Source: Corynebacterium bovis DSM 20582 = CIP 54.80 (GTDB taxonomy: Bacteria; Actinomycetota; Actinomycetes; Mycobacteriales; Mycobacteriaceae). From it: a stretch of DNA of 64,000 nucleotides. This document shows positions 47,201 through 54,400 of the stretch, in pieces. The translations under genes were made by a program, and so were the position numbers. The notes under the pieces were generated by a model. It was not told the origin of the DNA. It saw only the letters and a program-made list of their open reading frames with translations, and made no database searches. Each line of letters opens with the position of its first letter. The stretch's first letter is position 1. The stretch spans positions 248,001 to 312,000 of the forward strand of contig NZ_CP047187.1 of assembly GCF_030408615.1 (NCBI RefSeq), written 5' to 3'.

Positions 47201-47680
47201 CCCAGCCCGTCGGCCCCGGCGACGTCCTCGACTGAGCCGAGTGCCACGACCTCGGTGCCGCCCGCACCGACGACGCCGGTGACCCCGCCGCCGACCGGGA
47301 GCATCCCGTTCCTGCCGCTGATCCCGCTGCTGATCCCGCCGATCCCGCTGCCGGTCCCGCCGGCTCCGGTGATGCCGCCGGCCCCGCCGGTGCCCGGCAC
47401 CGTGACGCAGCAGGTTCCGGTTCCGCCGGCGACGCGGACGCCGGGCGCTCCGGAGCCCGGTGTGCCGACGCCGCCCACGACGGTCACCCCGGGTGTCGCC
47501 GGGGACCGTGCCCCGGGTGCTGCGCAGCCCAGCGAGGCAGGCCGCCAGGGTGTCCTGGCGAAGACCGGTGTCAGCGCCGGTCTCGGGTACGCCCTCCTGG
47601 CGGGCCTGGTGCTCCTCGTCGCCGGTGGCGTGTTCGTCATCGCGGGTCTCCGTCGCCGACAGGAAGGAGACCGCTCCTGA
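41213..47680 (+). CDS. Giant wall-anchored VWA adhesin with seven 139-residue repeats
   Basis: A 2155-residue surface protein. Order: signal peptide (RSVIATGFAAALTVGG...ANA, cleavage near 45); N-terminal domain; VWA domain (about 292-500, metal site LVLDTTGSIS and VFVTDGDPN); two DUF11-like beta domains (about 680-970); seven exactly 139-residue DUF11-like repeats (975-1947), each with DGLTIVKKI and TYEVTNTGNRPVFNV; a Thr/Pro/Ser wall-spanning stretch; and sorting signal LAKTG (2115-2119), a hydrophobic helix and RRRQEGDRS. LAKTG fits class E sortases rather than LPxTG enzymes; no sortase gene is in the window. AAAGAAGG precedes ATG 41213. The role is probably host or cell-cell adhesion (inference). 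Confidence 0.88.
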   Translation: MSWTAHRRRRDEAGPPGRTPRRRAWRSVIATGFAAALTVGGTMPANAEVPRTPDTTILAADAAAAPTDAGAAPGGVAYADDPGQSAAPGTARIRITARAFTDNPWAAQAQDIAAQSPDARYSQGITFELWSAIEDRRDIWLPTNDYPQGELPSYPRNPNRLALDAIENAGPQQRIDADWARCTTDADGRCDIVVPRDGLNKRYFVRQISDAPGAFHTDDLTWATSNQRVRVSLPGLTGKLQPGRVYTSPAPRTYLAQVPTARRDARGSFGAAAQSIVNPPLDTTQVCEQPASGPTIALVLDTTGSISLSRAEGTLRDAVYGPGGFLENLKGTGVKIASFSFATVSPGSERENDPEPLNIDTDYDTIVARIRDRQLNRIEGLTNWEDGLRAVDENNAKYKYDEVIFVTDGDPNRWSNNPKVDVGTDGSVRGVEAAVYRANRIKEAGTRIVTIGAGFAETDTTWDGEGNLKAISGAVNGADYFATKWTDLAQTLRALAGQFQCPTPISVKKTIVDGTGAELPDQSAANDWAVDVRVDNLAGFVDNGRGKNPSKFPLATLTPNADATDDSDVDTSAAVIRDSGRTAGDTHTARWALSFNAGQKENAHGDVTLSEKTDSKPGYRFVPGRTVDGKTVGSHYRIFDRSTGKTVGRDVLITSPTQTIPNVTWGQGVEAVFANTPEPKISVAKTAKTNEVTVGTDGTFTAEYTVTVTNTADHTAVAEPVGDRPQLPEGWTVRSVSVDGEERTAGGDGTYPVARDLVLDGHATKEYTVAVTGLAPKEFTDGRTPEQCSAENPQGGVRNTVTMGGDTDGDGNNAACVTVIPPAPGRPTVTKTLDSVNRKDDGTATATYTVTVTGDAQRPSWYTLADRPSFAPNVTIDGWTVTAGAGTPEVTPAINGPYTDPGTIVGTDAKIDAGATHTYTVEFRLSGLKDVPTANVVCTPGEDAPGHGLFNEATLTAGTKEQTADACGPVPAIPGALKIVKKIKGNDANDAPGVEVAPGEDMPVTYEVTNTGELPVFDVTVTDKITTEGDKVVDGITVSDEERPKAEKLNRGETVTFTATIKAPATGGTLHTDLAQAHGRPADPNDPTTVDENVTDHTVNSNEDPANATTSAHDGLTIVKKINGDNANDAPGASVDPGADMNVTYEVTNTGNRPVFNVTVADKITTEGDKAVEGITASDPEKAKRLNPKETVTFTATIKAPATGGTLHTDLAQAHGVPPKPGTPNEPGDPNDPKSPPVNSNEDPANATTKPKDGLTIVKKIKGNDANDAPGVEVEPGEDMPVTYEVTNTGNRPVFNVNVTDKITTEGDKAVTNITADDRAKAAKLDPGQTVTFSATIKAPATGGTQHTDLAQAHGVPPKPGKPNEPGDPNDPKSPPVNSNEDPGNATTKPKDGLTIVKKIKGNDANDAPGVEVEPGEDMPVTYEVTNTGNRPVFNVNVTDKITTEGDKAVTNITADDRAKAAKLDPGQTVTFTAKVKAPATGGTLHTDLAQAHGVPPKPGKPNEPGDPNDPQTPPVNSNEDPANATTNPKDGLTIVKKINGNDANDAPGVEVNPGEDMPVTYEVTSTGNRPVFNVNVTDKITTEGDKAVTNITADDRAKAAKLNPKETVTFSATVKAPATGGTLHTDLAQAHGVPPKPGKPNEPDDPKDPQTPPVNSNEDPANATTNPKDGLTIVKKINGNDANDAPGVEVNPGADMNVTYEVTNTGNRPVFNVTVADKITTEGDKAVTDIKPSDAAKAAKLNPKETVTFTATIKAPATGGTLHTDKATAHGVPPKPGKPNEPDDPKDPQTPPVNSNEDPANATTNPKDGLTIVKKINGNDANDAPGVTVEPGADMNVTYEVTNTGNRPVFNVNVTDKITTEGDKAVTNITADDRAKAAKLNPKETVTFTATIKAPATGGTLHTDKATAHGVPPKPGKPNEPGDPNDPQTPPVNSNEDPANATTKTPAETSSSTPPAPPAVTSTTEPPTSSTEPAPSTSSTEPRPTTTEPTTSTTEPSPSAPATSSTEPSATTSVPPAPTTPVTPPPTGSIPFLPLIPLLIPPIPLPVPPAPVMPPAPPVPGTVTQQVPVPPATRTPGAPEPGVPTPPTTVTPGVAGDRAPGAAQPSEAGRQGVLAKTGVSAGLGYALLAGLVLLVAGGVFVIAGLRRRQEGDRS
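44135..47053 (+). repeat. Seven exact-length 417-bp repeats in adhesin 1
   Basis: Unit starts fall at 44135, 44552, 44969, 45386, 45803, 46220 and 46637, always 417 bp apart. Units 3-7 are near-identical in DNA; unit 1 is the most diverged. Codons here use far more U-ending forms (GAT, GGT, CCT, AAT) than the rest of the gene. Confidence 0.92.
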
Positions 47681-47714
47681 TGCGTGACCCGGCCGTGTGA
47701 CACGGCCAGGCCCG

Positions 47715-47756
47715 ACGGCCGTCACCCTTCTCCACGCGGGGAGGGGTGACGGCCGT
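47715..47756 (+). terminator. Hairpin terminator of adhesin 1
   Basis: ACGGCCGTCACCC (47715-47727) and GGGTGACGGCCGT (47744-47756) are perfect 13-bp arms with a 16-base loop, 34 bases after the stop. Confidence 0.75.
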
Positions 47757-48340
47757 CGTCGTGGGTGGGGGCTGGGTGACCGGCGGTACCTGAGGGCCGG
47801 TGGCGGTGGTACCGGGTAGGAGGTTGCGGCGCCGGTCACGTCCGGTGGCTGTGTGGGTGGCGACGTACACCGTCGCTGCTGGTTACGGGGGTGCGGTTGC
47901 TCTCGCTGTTGTCGTGTTGTCGCCCGGGCGCGGCCGTCGTGCACGGTGGTGTGGGTGGTGGGGAAGGAGGGCTGCGCGGAGGTGATGTGCGCGGGGCGAC
48001 GGCAACGTTGACAGGTCTTCAGCCGGGGGCGGGGGTAGGTGGAGACGGGGAGTCTCTGGACGACTCATGACAGTTGGGGGTGCCAGGAAAAGCGGTGCAG
48101 ATGATTCTGATAGTGGAACTGCACTGATGATGTACTTCCGTATGGGGTCCGGTCATCGGCCGGGGGGTGGCGATAAATTCATCGGTACGAATCCAATTTT
48201 AGAGCGGGGGGAGGCTTTGTTTCGACCTGTGTAGATAAGGTGCTCCGATAACTGAATTCCTGGGAATTATGTCTGCCGACCGTGGTGCATCTGTGCTGTT
48301 CATGGCCGTTAAGTGGGAAGATTATGAAACAAAAAGGGAA

Positions 48341-48363
48341 GCGACGGTTCGTAATACCGTCGC
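48341..48363. repeat. Inverted repeat GCGACGGT-N7-ACCGTCGC
   Basis: Perfect 8-bp arms (48341-48348, 48356-48363) with a 7-base spacer lie 15 bases ahead of the shared CCGTTTGCAT element. This is typical operator geometry; not found before adhesin 1. Confidence 0.6.
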
Positions 48364-48377
48364 GGGCGTTCTATGTC

Positions 48378-48412
48378 CCGTTTGCATCTGTCTCGAAGCT
48401 ACTTATATTTAC
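48378..48412 (+). promoter_or_regulatory. Upstream element shared by both giant adhesin genes (copy 2)
   Basis: CCGTTTGCAT (48378-48387) and ATATTTAC (48405-48412), with starts again 27 bases apart and 87 bases before the ATG. Matches the element at 41096-41130. Confidence 0.6.
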
Positions 48413-48498
48413 ACGTGGCTTACTCTGTGCAGCCCTGCGGCGAAGTGCTTCAGGAGGTGTGCATGAGGGGCTATGTCACCAAAGGAAGGTTTGAGACT

Positions 48499-51400
48499 AT
48501 GTCGTGGACTGCACACCGCAGGCGACGCTCAGACTCGGGGCCACCGGAGAAGAATGTCCGGTACAGGACCCTGAAGTCTGTGTTCGCCGTGGGGTTCGCC
48601 GCGACCCTCGCCGTCGGCACAGCCGTGCCTGCGAACGCCGAGGGACAGCGAGCGCCACGTGCACCGCAAGGGATTGAGGACGCCGTCCTCAGCCAGTTGC
48701 GTGATGCAAACACCACCACCCTGGCCGCTGCGGCGGACGGGAAGAGCGCAGGGAAGGAGGTGAAGAATCCGGTCATGTACGCCGCCGCGGGGGAATCCGC
48801 CCCGGCGGGCACGGCGATCCTCCGGATCAACGCCCGGGCGTTCTCCGACAATCCGTGGGAGGCACCGAAGCGCGCGACCGCGGCACAGTCCACGGACTAC
48901 CGCTACTCCAGCGGCCTGAAGTTCGAGCTCTGGACGGCCGACTCCGATGAGGATGACGCTCAGGAGAAGGGCGCGAAGGAGAAGGTCAACGCGGACTGGG
49001 CGAGCTGTACGACCAACGACCAGGGCACGTGTGACATCGTCATCCCGCAGTCGCACCTGAACAAGCGGTACGCCGTGAAGCAGGTCAACGACGCCCAGGG
49101 CTCGTTCCACATGGACTACTTCAACTGGGGCGACCACGGCAACGCGAAAAACCGGCACAACGCCCCGTACCCGGGGTACACCGTGCGGGTGCAGTCCGGG
49201 AAGGTCTACTCCTTCCCGCTGACCAGCGACATCGATGATGACCGCCGGTCCTTCGGTGCCGCTGCCCAGTCCCTGGACAACCCGCCGCTGGAGGCCGCGC
49301 GAACCTGCTACCCGCGTGGCCCGCGGATCGCGCTGGTCATGGACACCACGCTCTCCATCGAGGACAGCGGGAACAAGAACAACCTGCGCAATGCGGTCTA
49401 CGGCCCGGACGGCTTCGTCGACAACCTCCTGGGAACCGGCGCGGAGATCGCGTCGTTCAGCTTCGCTGAGCTCTCCCCCGGGGATGACCAGCAGAACTTC
49501 CCGGAGCCCCTGAATGTGGACACGGACGCCGAGAAGATCAAGAAGCAGATCCGTGAGCACAACCTCAACAACTTCGACGACGCGACCAGCTGGGAGCAGG
49601 GTCTCGCTGCCGTCTACGAGGCGAACAAGCAGTACCACTACGACGAGGTCATCTTCATCACCGACGGTGACCCGAACCACTGGAGCCGTCAGGTTGAGGG
49701 CCCGAACAACGACGGTAGCGTCCGGGCCATCGAGGCCGGCATCTACCGCGCGAACCTCATCAAGGCGATGGGCACGCGCATCGTCACGATCGGCGCCGGC
49801 TGGGCGGCCAACCCCGGCCAGACCGACAGCTCCAACCAGCTGAAGGCCGTCAGTGGCCCGGTCAGCGGCCTGGACTACTTCGCGACGGACTGGGGCCGCC
49901 TGGCCGAGAGTCTCCGCTACGCGGGTAACCAGATCACCTGTCAGACGGGCGTCAACGCCAAGAAGGTGATCGTCGACGCGGCGGGTAAGCCCGTCGCCGA
50001 TCAGTCCCCGGCGAAGGACTGGGCGATTGACATCTCCGCAGAGAACTTCGCGGGCACGGTCGACAACGGGCGCGGCGAGAACCCGGCGAATCTTCCGCTG
50101 GCTGCTCTGAACCCGAACAACGACACGGACGACAGTGCGAACCCCCTGGTCCTGAAGGACCAGGAGCGGACCACCGGTGACGACAACATCGCGCACTGGG
50201 GCATCAGCTACTACGCGCGCGACCGTAAGGACGCCCACAGCGACGTCACCCTCGCCGAGAAGACGGACTCCAAGCCCGGCTTCAAGTTCGTCCCCGGAAA
50301 GATGGTCAACGGGGAGCCGACCGGCTCCTACTACAAGATCATCGACCGGACGACGCGGCAGCCCGTGGGGGATCCGGTGATGATCACCTCGCCGTCGCAG
50401 AAGATCCAGAACGTCCAGCGTGGACAGACGGTGGAGGCGGTCTTCGCCAACACCCCGGAGGCGAACTTCAGCGTCGAGAAGACCGCGAAGACCAAGCGCA
50501 TCACCGCAGGGTCCGACGGAACCTTCACCGCGGAGTTCACCGTGACCGTCACGAACAGCAGCAAGGTGGCCGGGACGTCACCGTCGGTGAACGACCGGCC
50601 GGTGGAGGACAGCGACTTCGTGGCCGACACCGTGATGGTCGACGGCCACCAGGTCGAGGTCGGTGACGGTGGAACCTACGAAGTCACCCCGGGTGTTCCG
50701 CTTGAGCCGGGTGGAAAGAAGACCTTCACCGTGACGTTGAAGGGCCGGACCCCGCCGGGCTTCCTCGAGAACCAGCGCCCGGCCGAATGTACGCCGGAGA
50801 ATCCCGACGGCGTGCGCAACGGTGTGGAGATGTCCGGCGACACGGACGGCAACGCGAACAACGAGGCGTGTGTCTCGGTTGATCCGCCGAAGCCGGGTGC
50901 CCTGGCGATCATCAAGAAGATCAACGGGGACGACGCCAACAACGCCCCCGGTGTGTCCGTTGAGGTCGGTCAGGACATGAACGTCACCTACGAGGTGACG
51001 AACACCGGTGGCATGCCGGTGTACAAGGTGACCGTCGCCGACAAGATCACCACTGAGGGTGACAAGGCTGTTGAGAACATCACCGCGGATGATCAGGCGA
51101 AGGCTGCGAAGCTCGACCCGGGCCAGACCGTGACGTTCAGCACGAAGGTCAAGGCCCCGGCGACCGGTGGCACCCTGCACACCGACGTGGCGAAGGCCCA
51201 CGGTGTGGCCACTGACCCGAAGAACCCGAACGCCCCCGGGCAGAATGCGCCGCAGGTCGAGTCCAACGAGGACCCGGCGAATGCGACGACGAAGCCCAAG
51301 GATGGGCTGACGATCGTCAAGAAGATCAACGGCAATGACGCCAACGACGCTCCTGGTGTTGAGGTTGAGCCGGGTGAGGACATGCCTGTCACCTATGAGG

Positions 51401-54400
51401 TGACGAACACGGGTAACCGTCCGGTGTTCAACGTCAATGTCACGGACAAGATCACCACTGAGGGTGACAAGGCCGTGACGAACATCACCGCGGATGATCG
51501 GGCGAAGGCTGCGAAGCTCGACCCGGGCCAGACGGTGACGTTCAGTGCGACGATCAAGGCGCCGGCCACCGGTGGGACGCTGCACACGGATCTGGCGCAG
51601 GCTCATGGTGTGCCGCCGAAGCCGGGTAAGCCGAATGAGCCGGGTGATCCGAACGATCCGCAGACTCCGCCGGTGAACTCGAACGAGGATCCGGCGAATG
51701 CGACGACGAAGTCTCAGGATGGGCTGACGATCGTCAAGAAGATCAACAACGCCGATGCCAATGAGGCTCCTGGTGTTGAGGTTGAGCCGGGTGAGGACAT
51801 GCCTGTCACCTATGAGGTGACGAGCACGGGTAACCGTCCGGTGTTCAACGTCAATGTCACGGACAAGATCACCACTGAGGGTGACAAGGCCGTGACGAAC
51901 ATCACCGCGGATGATCGGGCGAAGGCTGCGAAGCTCGACCCGGGCCAGACGGTGACGTTCAGTGCGACGGTCAAGGCGCCGGCCACCGGTGGGACGCTGC
52001 ACACGGATCTGGCGCAGGCTCATGGTGTGCCGCCGAAGCCGGGTAAGCCGAATGAGCCAGATGATCCGAAGGATCCGCAGACCCCGCCGGTGAACTCGAA
52101 TGAGGATCCGGCGAATGCGACGACGAACCCCAAGGATGGGCTGACGATCGTCAAGAAGATCAACGGCAATGACGCCAACGACGCTCCTGGTGTGGAGGTT
52201 AACCCGGGTGCGGACATGAATGTCACCTATGAGGTGACGAACACGGGTAACCGTCCGGTGTTCAACGTGACCGTGGCCGACAAGATCACCACTGAGGGTG
52301 ACAAGGCTGTGACGGACATCAAGCCGTCTGATGCGGCGAAGGCTGCGAAGCTGAACCCGAAGGAGACGGTGACGTTCACCGCGACGATCAAGGCGCCGGC
52401 CACCGGTGGGACGCTGCACACGGATAAGGCGACCGCTCATGGTGTGCCGCCGAAGCCGGGGAAGCCGAATGAGCCAGATGATCCGAAGGATCCGCAGACC
52501 CCGCCGGTGAACTCGAATGAGGATCCGGCGAATGCGACGACGAACCCCAAGGATGGGCTGACGATCGTCAAGAAGATCAACGGCAATGACGCCAACGACG
52601 CTCCTGGTGTGACCGTGGAGCCGGGTGCGGACATGAATGTCACCTATGAGGTGACGAACACGGGTAACCGTCCGGTGTTCAACGTCAATGTCACGGACAA
52701 GATCACCACTGAGGGCGACAAGGCCGTGACGAACATCACCGCGGATGATCGGGCGAAGGCTGCGAAGCTGAACCCGAAGGAGACGGTGACGTTCACCGCG
52801 ACGATCAAGGCGCCGGCCACCGGTGGGACGCTGCACACGGATAAGGCGACCGCTCATGGTGTGCCGCCGAAGCCGGGGAAGCCGAATGAGCCAGATGATC
52901 CGAAGGATCCGCAGACCCCGCCGGTGAACTCGAACGAGGACCCGGCGAATGCGACGACGAAGTCTCAGGATGGTCTGACGATCGTCAAGAAGATCAACGG
53001 GAATGACGCCAACGACGCTCCTGGTGTGTCGGTTAACCCGGGTGAGGACATGAATGTCACCTATGAGGTGACGAACACGGGTAACCGTCCGGTGTTCAAC
53101 GTCACTGTCACGGACCGGGTGGAGTCGGAGAACAACGCTGAGGTGAAGAACATCGCCCCGGCGCAGGTTGATCGGGTTAATCCGGGTGAGACGGTGACGT
53201 TCACCGCGACGATCAAGGCGCCGGCCACCGGTGGGACGCTGCACACGGATAAGGCGAGCGCTCATGGTGTGCCGCCGAAGCCGGGTAAGCCGAATGAGCC
53301 GGGTGATCCGAATGATCCGAAGAGCCCGCCGGTGAATTCGCCGGAGGATCCGGCGAATGCGACGACGAAGCCCAAGGATGGGCTGAAGGTCGTCAAGAAG
53401 ATCAACGGGGATGACGCGAATCAGGCTCCTGGTGTGTCGGTTGACTCGGATGCGGACATGAATGTCACCTATGAGGTGACGAACACGGGTGGCCGCCCGG
53501 TGTTCAACGTCAATGTCACGGACAAGATCATCACTGAGGGTGACACAGCTGTGACGAACATCACCGCGGATGATCGGGCGAAGGCTGCGAAGCTCGACCC
53601 GGGCCAGACGGTGACGTTCAGCGCGAAGGTCAAGGCGCCGGCCACCGGTGGGACGCTGCACACGGATCTGGCGCAGGCTCATGGTCTGCCGCCGAGTCCG
53701 ACGAACCCGAATGAGCCGGGTGATCCGAATGATCCGAAGAGCCCGCCGGTGAATTCGCCGGAGGATCCGGCGAATGCGACGACGAAGCCCAAGGATGAGC
53801 TGAAGGTCGTCAAGAAGATCAACGGTGACGACGCCAACATCGAGCCTGGTGTTGCGGTCAAGCCGGGGTCTGACATGGATGTCACCTATGAGGTGACGAA
53901 CACGGGTAACCGCCCGCTGTCCGATGTCACTGTGACCGACCGGATTGTGTCGGAGAACAACACTGAGGTGAAGGGCATCACCCCGGAGAAGGTCGATCAG
54001 CTGAAGCCGGGTGAGACGGTGACGTTTAAGGCGACGATCAAGGCGCCGGCTGCTGATGGTGTGAAGCACCACGATGTGGCCACCGCGCATGGTGTGCCGC
54101 CGAGCCCGAGTGAGCCGCCGAGCCCGACGGAGCCGAATAAGCCGGGTAACCCGCCGAGTTCGACTGAGCCGCCGAGCCCGTCTGAGCCGAACAAGCCTGG
54201 TGTTCCGCCGGTGAACTCGCCGGACGATCCTGGGTATGCTCACACCCCGCCGAAGGACAGCCTGAAGATCGTCAAGAAGATCAACGGTGATGACGCCAAC
54301 ACCAAGCCTGGTGTTGAGGTTGACGCGGGGTCTGACATGAAGATCACCTACGAGGTGACCAACGATGGTCAGCGTCCGGTGTTCAACGTCAGTGTCACCG

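Larger units (their letters stand above)
47681..48498. other. 818-bp intergenic region between the adhesins, AT-rich second half
   Basis: After the terminator (47715-47756) the first 350 bases are ordinary G/C-rich DNA without a gene. From about 48060 to 48480 the composition falls sharply towards equal AT and GC, unlike anything else in the window, and includes an 8-bp-arm palindrome and the shared promoter element. No supported coding frame. Confidence 0.6.

Noticed and set aside
42860..47944. Very long antisense open frame (1694 codons) opposite adhesin 1
   Set aside because: A by-product of repeat DNA lacking the antisense stop codons; Arg/Leu-rich repetitive product with no signal, domain or ribosome site.
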